From the NCBI GenBank assembly GCA_963575745.1, contig CAUYUJ010018048.1:408300-472299 (forward strand): a stretch of 64,000 nucleotides of DNA. Direction: 5' to 3'. A program made the position numbers and the translations under genes. Numbering within the stretch: the stretch's first letter is position 1; each line of letters begins with the position of its first letter. This document shows positions 32,771 to 43,968 of this stretch, one piece after another. Under the pieces are notes generated by a model. It was given only the letters and a program-made list of their open reading frames with translations, did no database searches and had not been told where the DNA came from. This DNA is from Prorocentrum cordatum (lineage: Eukaryota; Sar; Dinophyceae; Prorocentrales; Prorocentraceae).

Positions 32771-33574
32771 ATGGAGGAATTACTTAATTCAGGACATGAA
32801 GAATTACGCATTTTACATGTCAATGTTCGAAGCTTGATTTCTGATGATCGGATCGCTGAGTTCCTGAAGGAACTTGACGGGGTGATGTGGGACCTGATGA
32901 GTGTGAACGAAACTTGGAGAAGAGAGAAAACGGAATTATTCACGGTGGGTGGTGGTCATGTGTTTCTTGGATGTGGCTGGGGCGGCACTGGCCGAGGCGT
33001 CGCACTTCTGGTGAATAGGCGGTGGGCGAACTGCATCCGTAATTTTACACGGCTTTCGAAGAGAGCGTGCTTCGCAGATATAGTCTCTGATTCTCTTCGT
33101 GTTCGTTTTGCGTCCGCTTATTTTCCGCAGTCTGGCTGCGCAGACTCCCACGTGCAGCATTTGTACGGCATGCTGTCCAAAACACGCAAGGAGGCCAGAA
33201 CCAAACGATTCCGATTCGCTCTTGCTGGGGATTTCAATGCAGAAGTGGGCGGCAGAGAAGAAGGTGATGCACGACGCACTCTCGGACCTCATGGGCTACG
33301 ACAGGCCAACGCAAGAGGGCAACGGTTGAAAACATGGGCGTGCACGGAACGACTGAGTATTGCGAACGCGTTCTTTTCGAAAAGGCTTATTTTCAAAATC
33401 ACGCACCACGTGGCGAATGGGAACCAGCGACAGATATATTATATCTTGATCGATTCAAAATGTTTGGGAAGCTTGACAGATTCTGGAACAACGCAGTGTC
33501 TCAATAGGGGGAGTGACCACAAATCTGTTTATCTGTCTATGCGCATAGGCCACCGGACGCGTCGAGACAAGTAG
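32771..33574 (+). CDS. LINE apurinic/endonuclease domain (APE-type), uninterrupted
   Basis: All landmarks of the exonuclease-endonuclease-phosphatase fold are present in order: ILHVNVRSL (Asn), MSVNETW (catalytic Glu), FASAYFPQSG (Tyr/Pro), LAGDFNAEVG (Asp/Asn, about 33221-33250), YYILID and GSDHKSV (Asp-His near the end). The domain nicks target DNA to prime reverse transcription. The first ATG in frame is 32771; the frame opens slightly earlier with TTG. TAG at 33572-33574 ends the frame, but the same frame continues beyond it (SQKPAVDWSCVN) into the RT region, so this stop is probably a mutation that cut ORF2. About 267 codons are intact, the longest preserved piece of this element. Confidence 0.8.
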   Translation: MEELLNSGHEELRILHVNVRSLISDDRIAEFLKELDGVMWDLMSVNETWRREKTELFTVGGGHVFLGCGWGGTGRGVALLVNRRWANCIRNFTRLSKRACFADIVSDSLRVRFASAYFPQSGCADSHVQHLYGMLSKTRKEARTKRFRFALAGDFNAEVGGREEGDARRTLGPHGLRQANARGQRLKTWACTERLSIANAFFSKRLIFKITHHVANGNQRQIYYILIDSKCLGSLTDSGTTQCLNRGSDHKSVYLSMRIGHRTRRDK

Positions 33575-35687
33575 TCGCAGAAGCCGGCTGTTGATTGGTC
33601 ATGTGTTAATATTTCTACATATGTTGTCAAAGTGCGAGAAGCTTGTGGCGATTGGACTGCCCCAGAGAACGCGGATGCAATGTGCGATAATATTGAAAGC
33701 TTAATGGTGGATGCCGCCGGCAGGGCCCAAGGAACTCATGGCGACCCTCGGCCGAGAGACCGCGGAGATGCCGATCTGCAACGTCTTTTGGAACAGAGAA
33801 AGACAATGACGAACTCTTTGTGGCGAGAGGAAGACATTGAGCAAGCAAATTTCCAAAGAGGCCCGCGCAGTGCGAAGAGCCACTTCGACAAAACGAATTC
33901 ACGACATCTTGGAATCGTTTTGAGATGTACGCCAAATCCCGAAGGTAAAAGATATCAAAAGGAATAGCTGGATTTCCCACAGGCACGATCACTGACAGGA
34001 AGTCGATTGCAGATGTGTTTGCCGACTTTTACGCGCTGCTCTATCGCGAAGATGATTCTCAAGAGTCAGCTGACCAGGAGGACAACGTCGAGAGCCCAAT
34101 TCCCGAGTTTACTTTCGCAGAGCTCCGAGCGCAGATCAAAACAACTGAAGCGTGAGAAATGTGAGGGCCAAAGGGGGGCCATTGCCGAAATGGCCAAGCG
34201 CGGCGGCGAACATTTGGAGCTTTTGATATTGAAGTTGTTCAACAACATCATCTCGGCAACCGGCGTTCCACCAAGCAGCTGGGAGAAATCTGCAGTTTCT
34301 GTCTTGCATTAGTCTGGAGACGCAGCACTTGCTCGCACTTACAGTCCCATCACGGTCATACCATTATTGTACAAGCTTTTTGCCAAAGTACTGCGCTCTC
34401 ACTTGTTTCCTGTTCTGGGCGCGCGCCAAGGAGTTGATCAGGCAGGCTTCCGTCCAAATGTGAGTGCGACGCACCATTTGTTCGCGGTCGCAATGTTGTA
34501 AGAGAAGTGCCATGAATGGCAACAGTGTGTGTGTGTGTGTGTGGATATCTGCAATCGACTTCCAGAAAGCATTCGATTCGGTCAAGCACAAATGCATATG
34601 GGAGGATCTGGAACGACAGGGCGTCACAGACGGATACGTTCAATTGCTGAAGAGTTTGCATTCTGGACAATCGGGAAGAGCACGCGCCGACCGCGTGAGC
34701 AAGGAGTTCGACATCTTGCGCGGTACACTAAGCAAGGCGACCCGCTCAGCAGCTTGCTATTTAACGCAGTCCTGGAAGATATCTTTGCTGAGGTCAAGCC
34801 AGCCTGGGAAAATAAGTCTTGGATTGAGAATGGGTTGCAGCAAGTGCCGGCAGCTTACCAATCTACGCTTCGCAGATGATGTTTTGCTCATTGGAACGTC
34901 CTTACGTCAACTCAATATCATGTTAAATGATCTACAGAAGGCAGCCCAAAAACGTGGATTGATGCTCCACCCAGACAATGCGAAAATCTTGACGAACGCA
35001 ACCAAAGGCAACGTGCGCCCAAGAACATCGCACGTGCAAGTCGGGGTCATGAACGTTGAGATCATGCCGTGCGAGGAGAAAACGAAGTACTTGGGAAGGT
35101 AGTTATGTTTTGATCGACCACACGACGTTGAAGTTGATCACCGGATCAACATGGCATGGAAGAGTTTTATGGCGCAGCGTGCAGAATTGGTAAATAATAC
35201 GTATTCTCTGGATGTTCGTTTGAAGCTTTTTGAAGCCACGGTGCCCAACGTTCTCCTGCGCGGCAGTGCAACGTGGGTGCTGACGCAGGAGCTGACTGAC
35301 AAGTTGCGCCGGGTGCAGCGGAAGATGCTGCGCATGATCCATGGTAGTCGTCGCCGGCCAGTGGCCGCATGTGTTCCAACTGCTTCCACGTCATCACCAG
35401 AATCCGCGTCATCATATGAGTCGGCATCTGATCGTGCTCTTGTTCTGGAACCGTGGGCAGAGTGGTGTCAGAGAGCCGCTCACGAGGTCGAGGAAAGATG
35501 CAGGCGACTCGGCGTTCGTGACTGGATTGAAAGCCACAAGTCTGCAGCAACACAATGGTGCAGAAAGATGCAAGAGGCGGTAGACAGCTGGGCTCACCGC
35601 GCATTCATATGGGGACCTCTTGGGCTGACGAGACGGTCGCACAGACCGAAAAAGAGGTGGATCGACACCGTGCTAACGTACATCTGA
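33575..35687 (+). pseudogene. LINE reverse transcriptase and C-terminal region (multiple lesions)
   Basis: Continuing the endonuclease frame: linker (33632-33960), then a frameshifted block ITDRKSIADVFADFYALLYR (about 33990-34048), then AEMAKRGGEHLELLILKLFN. RT motifs follow: YSPITVIPLLYKLFAKVL (34342-34395), DQAGFRPN (34438-34461), ISAIDFQKAFDSV (motif A, 34548-34586), TKQGDPLSSLLFNAVLE (motif B, frame 2, 34730-34780), LRFADDVLLIG (motif C, frame 3, 34863-34895) and EKTKYLG (35079-35099). After TAG at 35100-35102 the thumb and C-terminus run in the same frame to TGA at 35685-35687, with LRRVQRKMLRMIHGSRRR (35307-35360) and WAEWCQRAAHEVEER (35456-35500). The order is that of a LINE with N-terminal endonuclease. 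It is dead through at least six lesions. Confidence 0.75.
34525..34543 (+). repeat. (GT)9 inside the LINE RT frame
   Basis: A pure GT tract sits between EKCHEWQQ (frame 2) and WISAIDFQKAFD (frame 3), 20 bases before RT motif A, and accounts for the frame change there. Confidence 0.95.
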
Positions 35688-35899
35688 GGGCCGGAGCCGA
35701 GGCTCCGCCGCGCCTCCCGCGTAGGGGCGGCTTCCAGGCCGGTGGGCGCGTGTGTGTGTGTGTGTGTGTGTGCGTGTCGATCGTCGAGGAAAAGTTTGAA
35801 ATTGTCAAACAACAAAAAATACTCAAACATGTTCAAGTCATGCAGTAAAATAGCCCCCATATTTTTTGGTTTTAAATTGTTTTGAATATTTATCCTGTA
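35688..35899 (+). other. 3' tail of the LINE and flank
   Basis: GC-rich stem-like sequence (GGAGCCGAGGCTCC at 35693), then (TG)n at 35751-35774, then AT-rich sequence to 35890. TG repeats may be the LINE's 3' tail or an unrelated tract. Confidence 0.4.
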
Positions 35900-37250
35900 G
35901 CGGGACAGGCCCGACTTAACACTATCCCCGTCCCACTTCGTCATCATCCTGTCTCAGGGGGCGGGGATTTGCGTTCGATCCGTACTGCTGCTGCATCCCG
36001 CAACCGTGGCCGCCAAGGGGTTCAGGGAATTGATGAAAAACTTGACCTCCAGAGGCTTGGCTTTCGCCCATGCCTCCACTCCGAAGCCACGCGCCGTCTG
36101 GCGCATGGGCGGGCAGCCTACTCGGAGTGGGCTGTCAGGAGGAACCTGTCCTCTGGGACGGTCTTGTTAGACTTCAAGAAATTGTTTGAAGACATCAGGC
36201 ACGGCGTTGTAGCGGAGGCGGCTCGGAAATCTGGCAGGCTGTTTGTCGGTCCGTATCGGTTGCCACGCGTGCTTAAGTATGCCGGAGTGTGTTCGCAGCC
36301 GATTTCCACTCTGCAAGCGGCTGCAGGATGCCAGTTCGCCACTCTCTGTCAGCAAACGGTGTTTCTCAGTCCCTTGGACAAGGTGGAGACCGAGCGCGGG
36401 GTTGAGATCGGAGTTGTGGTTGGCGATTTGGGGTTGCACAAAGTTGTCTCGCAGGACCGAGTGTTCGAATTTCAGGCTACGAAGGTGCTGCGCGATGAGT
36501 GAGCTGCTATTAACCTCCCGGTCAGTCTCTCCAAGAGCAGGGCGCTCGCGTCCAATCCCATCCTGCGTGCCAGGCTTGCTGGTGCGCTGCGGTCCTGTCG
36601 CATCCTGCCTGCTCAGTCGGAACGGAGTTTTGTGGTTGGATTACGCGGCGGGGGGGGGGTCATCAAATGTGCTGCTTAGAGAACGCGCAGGAAGGAGGCG
36701 GCTCGCGTTCGGCACGGCAGGATTTTATGTTTTAGTTCCAAGCTGTGCAAGCGGCATGCGCACCACATGGTCAGGGCTGCCGTCCAGGCCTTCACCTCTT
36801 ACGGCTCGGGGGTGGTGGGCGCCCCTAACGCTGAGCTGCGAGAGGTCAGGTTTTTGCAGGCCTCTGTCCAGGGCTAGAAGCTAGCTGGCCGCAGTATCAC
36901 ACTCATGTTGTAAGCTAGCAGGGCTCAAGCAGGTCGACCCAGTTGATTCCCTCAACGCCACCCCTCTCTTGCATCTCGCCTCGGCCGTCTGGAAGCCCTG
37001 GGTCCCGAGGGGCGTCATGGAGGTCAGGCTTCGAGGAGCCTGGGCTTTGCTTTCTGGGCACAACTCGCCGTGGGAAGCTCCGGGCCCCTTAAATAAACCT
37101 CAGGACTGAGGACTGGGGCTTCGGGGATTTAGGCCGACGACCCGAGGGCACTCCAACTCGTGCCTTAGGGCATGGTAGCGGATTTGCAAGGCAAGAGCTG
37201 GATTTTGTTGACGGAGCCCCGGAGACTATGGGATTTGGTTCAATGCGGCC
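35900..37250 (+). pseudogene. second LINE RT fragment (different family), broken
   Basis: Frame 2 up to 36502 carries AYSEWAVRRNLSSG, then motif A TVLLDFKKLFEDIRH (Asp 36170-36172), motif B-like QPISTLQAAAGCQFATL (36298-36350) and motif C-like GVVVGDLGLHKVV (36411-36450) where VDD has become VGD. In another frame the palm/thumb continues with LPVSLSKSRALASNP (36514-36558), RARLAGALRSCRIL, then AHHMVRAAVQAFTSYGSGVV (36759-36818) and a basic C-terminus to about 37100. These blocks match a dinoflagellate LINE RT type I recall, distinct from the element just upstream. The lost catalytic Asp, a TGA at 36500 and frame changes make it a pseudogene. Its RNase H end is not seen; the scrap at 13.4-13.8 kb may be of the same family. 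Confidence 0.6.
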
Positions 37251-37570
37251 AGGCTGCCAGGCCAGCGTGTGTAGGGGAGGGGCGCCCCATCGCTGGCCCT
37301 AACCTGGGTGGGTCGCGCAAAAAGCTCTCGCTCTGAGGTCCCCCCTCTCTCGATTTTGTTTTTGCTAGGACTGAGAGACCTTTGGCCCTTCTTCTTCTTC
37401 TGATGCTCACGCAGGAGGAGGAGGAAGAGGATTTGGAGGATGAGGATGAGGAAGAGGAGGCGTGGCAATTGAAGAGGAGGAGGAGGAGGAGTTTGACGCC
37501 ACGAGCAATTCGTCCGCTCAGCGGCCCGCCTAAGGAAAGGAGGAGGAGGAGTACATCATAATACGACGAA
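37251..37570. other. interval without recognised genes; short GGA run
   Basis: GAGGA-rich stretch at 37415-37490 and CTTCTT run at 37388. Nothing else is recognised. Confidence 0.5.
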
Positions 37571-37629
<59 letters not shown>

Positions 37630-38040
37630 AGCATATAAAAATATGAATAGGAATACTACGACGAATGCGAATACTAATGCGAACAGTGCTAATCATAATG
37701 TGAATCGGAAGAATAACACGAACAATGATAAGACGCCGACCAGTAATAATACAGAGAACAAGCCTCATACTGACACTAAGACAAATAACACGAACAATGA
37801 GAACAACGAGAGGATTTCGAAGAAGACGAATAACAATAATAAAACGAATAATAATGATATTGCTAATGCTAGTAATGCAGAACATCATAACATTAGTAGT
37901 AATGTGAATAATGAGAGTATTACGACTTGATACTACAAATCAGACTAATTCGGCGAAAACATAGAAAAAGACGGCGATCACGACGAACACTAAAACTAAA
38001 ACGACACATATTACTAAAAACAATAGTTATCATAATGGTA
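37571..38040 (+). repeat. (TAG)n followed by degenerate triplet DNA
   Basis: 37571-37628 is pure TAG repeat. 37630-38040 is A-rich period-3 DNA (AAT, AAC, ACG, AAG, ACT), strongly reduced in GC relative to the window. The Asn/Thr-rich 95-codon frame (37643-37930) is a composition artefact. Confidence 0.85.
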
Positions 38041-38403
38041 ATAATCGGAGGTTGGGGGGTGAGATCGAAGTGGAACGGAGAGCCCCCCTACCGGGAAATC
38101 GATTTCGGTTTCGTGTTCGTGCGTGCCGTGCGGGCGAGGCGAAGCTGCGTGGGCGGGCGAGAGAAAGTCTCCTGTGGCTGAGGCGCGGCCGGACCAAATG
38201 TCTCCCTTCCGGCGGCCGGTGGCCCGCGGTGTCCCGCCGGTGTCCCGCTGGTGTCCCGTGTGGCTGAGGCGCGGCCGGACCAAATGTCTCCCTTCCGGGC
38301 GGCCGGTGGCCCGCGGTGTCCCGCCGGTGTCCCGCTGGTGTCCCGCGGTGTCCCGCGGTGTCCCGCGGTGTCCCGCGGTGTCCCGCCAGTGTCCCGCGGT
38401 GTG
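38041..38403 (+). repeat. 86-bp direct duplication and TGTCCCGCGG decamer array
   Basis: TGTGGCTGAGGCGCGGCCGG starts at 38173 and again at 38259; each copy runs through ATGTCTCCCTTCC and the ...TGTCCCGCCGGTGTCCCG... segment. 38335-38400 is (TGTCCCGCGG)n. Upstream 38041-38172 is unique. Confidence 0.9.
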
Positions 38404-38406
38404 CGA

Positions 38407-38576
38407 GGATGATGATGCTGATGATGATGATGATGATGATGATGGTGGTGATGATGATGATGGTGATGCTGATGGTGTCCCGATGATGATGATAATGATA
38501 ATGACGATGTTGATGATGATGTTGCTCATGATGATGATGGTGCCCCAATGATGATGTTGTTGATGACGATGATGTC

Positions 38577-38625
<49 letters not shown>

Positions 38626-38770
38626 CGATGATCATGATGATGGTGTCCCGAGGATGATGACGATGTTGATGATAATGTTGATGATGAGAACGATGGTGAT
38701 CATGATGGTGTCCCGATTATGATGATGATTCAGATGATGCTGCTGATGATGATGACGATGACTGTGTCCC

Positions 38771-38807
<37 letters not shown>

Positions 38808-38831
38808 TTGATGATGAGATGATGATGGTGG

Positions 38832-38872
<41 letters not shown>

Positions 38873-38910
38873 TTGTCCCGATGATGATGCTGACGTTGAT
38901 GATGATGTTT

Positions 38911-38976
<66 letters not shown>

Positions 38977-38998
38977 TTGATGTTGATGTTGATGATGT

Positions 38999-39040
<42 letters not shown>
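38407..39040 (+). repeat. (GAT)n tract with embedded TGTCCCG motifs
   Basis: A GATGATG array with GTT, GCT and GGT variants. GTGTCCCGATGATG or TTGTCCCGATGATG occurs at about 38476, 38644, 38707, 38764 and 38873; GTGCCCCAATGATG at 38539. Confidence 0.95.
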
Positions 39041-39042
39041 CG

Positions 39043-39269
39043 TTGATTGTGAGAGCGATTGTGATATCGATTGTGAGATCGATATTGAGACCGAGTGTGA
39101 GATCGATTGTGTGATCGATTGTGAGATCGATTGTGAGATCAATTGTGAGATCGATCGAATGAGATAGATCGAGTGAGATCGATTGTGAGATCGATCGAGT
39201 GAGATCGATCGAGCGAGACCGTTAGTGAGATCGATACTGAGGTCGATAGTGAGACCGATCGAGTGAGAC
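39043..39269 (+). repeat. GATCGATTGTGA 12-mer array
   Basis: About 18 degenerate copies of GATCGATTGTGA, with GATCGATCGAGT variants in the second half. It begins where the GAT tract ends (GATGACGTTGATTGTGAG). Confidence 0.9.
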
Positions 39270-39600
39270 GTTGGGTCCCCCCCCCGAACCTCCTTATCAC
39301 CCGAAGGGTGGTCGTATAGGTACGAGTTATACTACAACTACTACGAATCATTACACTAAGCACAGTAATGAGAGTAACAAGAAGAGGAGGAGGCAGAGGA
39401 GGAGGAGGAGGAGGAGGAGGAGGAGGAGGAGGAGGAGGAGGATTTGGAGGAGGAAGAGGAGAAGGAGGAGGAGGAGGAGGAGGAGGAGGAGGCGGAGGCG
39501 GAGGCGGAGGCGGAGGCGGAGGAGGAGAGGCGCAGGAGGCGGAGGCGGAGGAGAAGGAGGAGGAGGAGGAGGAGGAGAAGCAGGAGCACTGATACCACGT
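39270..39600 (+). repeat. short hairpin motif, then GGA tract
   Basis: CTTATCACCCGAAGGGTGGTC (39292-39312) contains a CACCC/GGGTG hairpin and recurs near 46576. 39383-39590 is GGA/GGC-rich. Confidence 0.8.
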
Positions 39601-40464
39601 TGATCGCCCTTTAGGGGGTTGGCGCCCCGACGCGTCACGGAGGCCGCAGGCGCCGAGCTGGGCGAGGGCCAGGACCCGTTGCTTACGGCGCAGGCCACGT
39701 GGCGCGACGGCCTCCGCGCGTGAGACCGCGCGTGCGCGGCGCGCGCGCGCCGCCTCGGCGGCGCCCCTGCGGCAAGTGGCACGCCCCAGCGGCGGCGTCG
39801 CGGAGGGTCGGCGCGGCGGCGGCGGGGCGCGCGCTGCTGGCGGCGAGGTCGCGCGAAGGCGGCGACCGCTTGCGAACCCTGCCCTGCGGGTCCACTTATC
39901 GCTGGGGCAGCTCGAGGGAGGGCGAAATCTGACATGACGGTCGTTGGCTTTGGGGGGGGGCCTTCGTCGCCACGGCTGGAAGCAGCAGCTCGGAAAAATG
40001 GTCCGTTGGGACCACTGGTTAGGTTTGGGGACCGATTTTGTGCGTGTTTGCCTGCGTCTCCCCCGCTTGACAGATTTTCTCGGGGCCCATCCAGCACTGA
40101 TCGCCACCCTGCCCTTGTTTTTGCCTTCTTGGACCTGGGAGGCCCTCGTCGCCATGGCTGGATTCGCCTTGAGAGACGCACCGGGGGAGGTCCGGGGAGT
40201 AGCGTTAATGGTATTGGTATCGTTTTGGTTTCCCTAAGCCTTACTCCTGCGGTTCAATCGACGCTCGGGTATTGGACACTCCCGTTGGGGTTGACTTAGC
40301 TGCAGACACCTTTCATCCTTCAGATTATGGCCTTCCGCTGGTGTCTCTCTCAGAGATTTGGCCCGCAGGGTCAGGGTTAACACGTGGTTGCCGCGCGGAG
40401 GCGGCGATCCTCGTGAGACGGGCCTTGAGCCAGGGGGAACGACAGGGGTGGGGAAGATCAGCTT
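39601..40464. other. interval without recognised genes
   Basis: 39630-39900 is extremely GC-rich with CGCGCGCGC. 39930-40464 is unique with overlapping open frames, none recognisable. Confidence 0.45.
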
Positions 40465-40740
40465 AAGGGGAAACGCATCGACCCCGCCCAAGAGCTTTCG
40501 GTTTGGCCATCGTGGGCCTGCCGCCGACCTATCGGCGATGCATAGCCGGCTCAGTCCCGCCCCTAACGTTTCCTTTCGCCTGATCGAGCGGGGCTGGGAC
40601 AGGGATAAATCGTTCCAGAGCGTTCCAGCACGCTCTCATAGCTTTCCGGAACGCTCTGAGAGGGCCGTGGCGTTCGATACATCATCCAGAACCGCCAGCG
40701 CTCAGGGATCCCCGATGCATCACTATTCGTTTTTGTCCCT
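40465..40740 (+). repeat. dispersed repeat, copy 2
   Basis: 40470-40560 (AACGCATCGACCCCGCCCAA, GGGCCTGCCGCCGACCTATC, GGCGATGCATAGCCGG) and 40605-40710 (CGTTCCAGAGCGTTCCAG, AACGCTCTGAG, ATCCAGAACCGCCAGCG) match copy 1 in the same order. Confidence 0.7.
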
Positions 40741-43125
40741 GTCCTGGCTTCGCCTGACCAGGGGGCAGCGTGGCACGACGTCGCCGACGCCTCGCCGCTG
40801 TGTCGGCGACGCGTCGGTGCTGTGGCGTGGTCCTCTGCTCGCACCCCGCCCTGGAGGCCTCCGCCTCGCAAATTTATATTGCCATAGTTTTTCTACTGGT
40901 TGATTCTTCGCCAGTTGTTGTTTCTGCATTTTTTTTTTTTTTTAAATTTGAGTATCTCTTTTCATTGGTAGAGGCGCACCGCCCCCGCTGCGCACCTGGC
41001 GCCGTGGGGCAGGCTCGCTTCGGGACTCGGCCCTCGGCCCTCGGGCGGACGAGGCAGTGGGGCCCTCGGCGGGGCCTGTAGGGCCGGCCGAGAACGGCTC
41101 GGGCCTCCCCTGGCTTCGGGTCGGAGAGAGGGCGTCCGAGGCCAAAAGTTTTCGGACGTCTTCGTCGGCGCTCCGTGGTTCTCCAGCCTCGGGATGCGTT
41201 CCAGCAGCTGCCGTCGGCACTGCGCCCCGCCAAGAGCGTTCCGGGGGTGCCCGGATCGTCCCGATCAGCCGCCAGAGTCCCGAGTGATGACCCCAAAACC
41301 ACCAGGTGCTGCAGGTGTCGGGGCCCCCCAAACGGTGCGGTGACCACACCGTATGGTGAGTCGGTGGGGATTCGTGGTGGCCGCACAGTTTTGGGGCTCG
41401 AGTTGTTCTCCGAGAACTCCTCTGACGATTGGGACCTCCAGGGTCCCAAAGCCGTGCGGTGACGGACCCTGTGGCGAGGCCTTCTGGGATTCCGAGGTCA
41501 CCGCACGGTCTGTAGGCGGAGGCGATCTGCCCGCCCGTGCCGCGGCGGCCGAGCTGCGCGAATCGAAGAAGAAACATCTACATGAGCATGCAGTCAAGAC
41601 GCTGAAACAAGGGGTTCTTCGGTCTCTGGAGGGGCTGTGGCTTTCGGGTTGTTCCTCTGATCTAGGTTTTGGAGCCCGATCGTGGGAAGCCCCCTCGTTC
41701 CTTGGCCAGCGTTCCTCATCGTAACACGATGGCTGTGCACTTTCGGGGATCCGCGCAGTCTTCTCGGTCGGCGCTGGACAGGGGCGGCGCCAGAGATGCG
41801 GCCAGGGGTGTCCAGCGCCGATCGAAGAAATCTCCGCGCAGACCTCTTGAAACATAGGCTTGTGCAGACTTTTCTCCTTCGTACACCGCCAGCAGTCAGC
41901 AGCTGCAGCTGCTGGAGTCATGCTCTGGATCCCCCGGGAACGGTGGATATTGATGCTCTCCCTCTCTCGGGGGCAGGCAGATAGAGTCGAGGCTGGTTAG
42001 TAGGTCGACCCTGCCGAATCAAGGGTACCCCTGTGTCCTGTGCTTCGCGACTCACACCTTCCGCAGTCCCATGGCAATGCGGCCCTCGGAAGGCTCTCGT
42101 GCCCTCTCGCGTGTCCTCTCCAGTCAACCCCGAGTGCGTCCACGGCCCATCACTCATCGGGACGCCCTCGAGAGCCCAGGGCACGCCTCCGAGGCGGCGG
42201 ATCTGGACACCTCCTGGCGGTGGACTGCTCCCCAGAGCCGCGCGAAAAGGCGGCGAGTAGCCCGCGGCGCCCCGGCCCCGCGGCATGGCGGCGCTCGCGC
42301 CGCCCCTCGGCAGTGAGCCGCGTGGCGGCGTGGCGCCGCCCGCGCTGCCCGCCGCGGCCGCGCACCTGTCGGAGGCCTGGGATGCGGCACGGACCGACGC
42401 CAACGTCGGCGGCTGCCTCCACCGAGAGGGAGCCGATCCCGACCTCGGGCGGCCGACAGGCTTCCGCCACTACACCTTAGGCGATGGTTAAGAAAACCCA
42501 AGTTTTCGGTCAGGGTCTCGATTATTCTTAATGTTTCCATGTACATCCTAAGATTTCGATGGGAATTCTGGGCTTCTACTCAAGTTCTGAGACTATGAGT
42601 TTCTTAACCCATGATTTCTAAAGAAATTTCGCAGGGTGTACAGACGTCTGAGCTCACCGTCCCCCGGTGGAGGCAGCCCCCTGGTTTTGGTGTTGGTGCC
42701 AGCTCGTGGGCCTCCAGCTCTGCCCCCTTGTGAGCCGGCGGGCGCCGGCGACCCAGAGCCGCCCCCAAGAGCGGGAGGAGGGCCGGTCGAGACAGCGGCG
42801 GCCGTCCCCGGCGTTGGTCGTCCTTCGTGGGCCTCCCGGAGGCTGCTCGTCGCAGTGGCCGGCTGCGCGTCGAGAAGCAGGTCAGGTCAGGCCCCGTCAG
42901 GGGCAGCAGTAGGGCGGGATGGGCATACGGTCCTGGTCCTGTTCTGAGCGTCGCTGAGTGCTCCGCGCTTAGCGTGTATCCTGCGTGGTTGGTACTCAAC
43001 GTGTATATCGGAGGGCTGTTTCACCCGACCCTAGTTAGCGTGTGCGCCCTTGCGCTGCTTAGCGTGTCAACGGCTTTGGTTTCGCAGGGCCCGAACTCAC
43101 ATACATGCTAAGAATAGGACCATGA
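40741..43125. other. 2.4-kb interval without recognised genes
   Basis: Contains a T15 run (40929-40944), a G/C-rich duplication of CGGTGACC.CAC motifs (41335-41510), a GC-rich 68-codon frame (42285-42491) and an AT-richer patch (42480-42640). No domain, tRNA or satellite was recognised. Overlapping open frames on both strands are typical of GC-rich noncoding DNA here. Confidence 0.45.
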
Positions 43126-43290
43126 CCGCAGGGGGGATGCATCAACCCCCAATCGCCCAGTGATCGCCGGCATGGGTCTGACAGCCCCACCCTTTGCCCA
43201 GTAACGAGCGCATTTGCTATCGGGGGCCTGTCGCCGATCTATCGGCGATGTATCGCCGATTCAAGGTCGATGTTCCACCCCTTTGCCAGT
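43126..43290 (+). repeat. dispersed repeat, copy 3, with overlapping palindromes
   Basis: GGGATGCATCAACCCCCAAT (43136) and GCTATCGGGGGCCTGTCGCC (43217) match copy 1. TCGCCGATCTATCGGCGA (43231-43248) is a perfect 8-bp stem palindrome and shares its right arm with TCGGCGATGTATCGCCGA (43242-43259). Confidence 0.75.
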
Positions 43291-43968
43291 CCCCCCCTTT
43301 CGTTGCCCCTCATCCCAGGGGGGGCTCTGGGGACCTGGGGACCGATTCTGAGTGGATTTGGGCCAGGCGGGAGAGCCGTCGTTGTCTCAGCTGGCCCTCC
43401 TCCGAGAGACGGCCACAGGGAACTGGAAGTCTGTGTCACCGCTTAGGCTTAGATATGAGTCGGGGGCGTCGAAGAGTGGGTCAAAGGCTGGGGGGGGCAG
43501 CACGGTAGGGGCCACGCCATCCTCCCGATGTCACGACCCCCTCTTCGGCGCACCCGAATGATGCTGCAGTTCTGCTTCCGCTGTGGCTGCTTCAATTCGC
43601 ACGTATGTCCCAGCTGGGGTTGTCGCCTGGATGCTGTGTGGTAGTTGTCTTGCTGAGACACCGTGGAGCAAATCGCTGCACCCTCACGCCTGGCGAGTGA
43701 AATGGGCATGCCGTGACGCCCGCGACCTGCCGGGCGCTGCGGGGCGTGGCAGAGGCGAGGACGCAGACGACGCAGGGCGGCACAACGAGGGAAGCGAGGA
43801 CTCACGGAACGGAGCGGGGAAGTGGCATGGCCGATTGCCGTGGCCATTTTTTGGGGTTTTGGTGTGGAGGTGGGTCGAATCCCGATCTCGCCAAGTCGAT
43901 CAGCGTTTTGTTTTTTTTTCTCGGGAGGGTGTTGCGCCAGCAATTTTTGCGGGCCCCTGCCCGCCAGG
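43291..43968. other. interval without recognised genes
   Basis: Unique sequence with a C run (43287), G runs and a T9 run (43911). The + frame from 43583 is open into the 12-mer array, but its product is not recognised. Confidence 0.45.

Larger units (their letters stand above)
31570..35800 (+). mobile_element. LINE (non-LTR retrotransposon), near full length but decayed
   Basis: On one strand: an ORF1-like acidic/coiled region, an APE-type endonuclease, an RT and a C-terminal extension, followed by a TG-rich tail (35751-35774). The element is preceded by SL relics. Lesions include frameshifts at about 31845, 33955, 34150, 34525 and 34700-34830 and stops at 31956, 33572, 34310, 34499 and 35100. 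G+C is lower than in the surroundings (about 50 percent by eye), and codon usage differs accordingly, which fits an element with its own composition. Exact ends are not determined: no target-site duplication was found by eye. Confidence 0.8.

Noticed and set aside
43860-43895. GGGTCGAATCCC resembling a tRNA T arm
   Set aside because: The five-base T stem does not pair, and no D or anticodon arm is found upstream.
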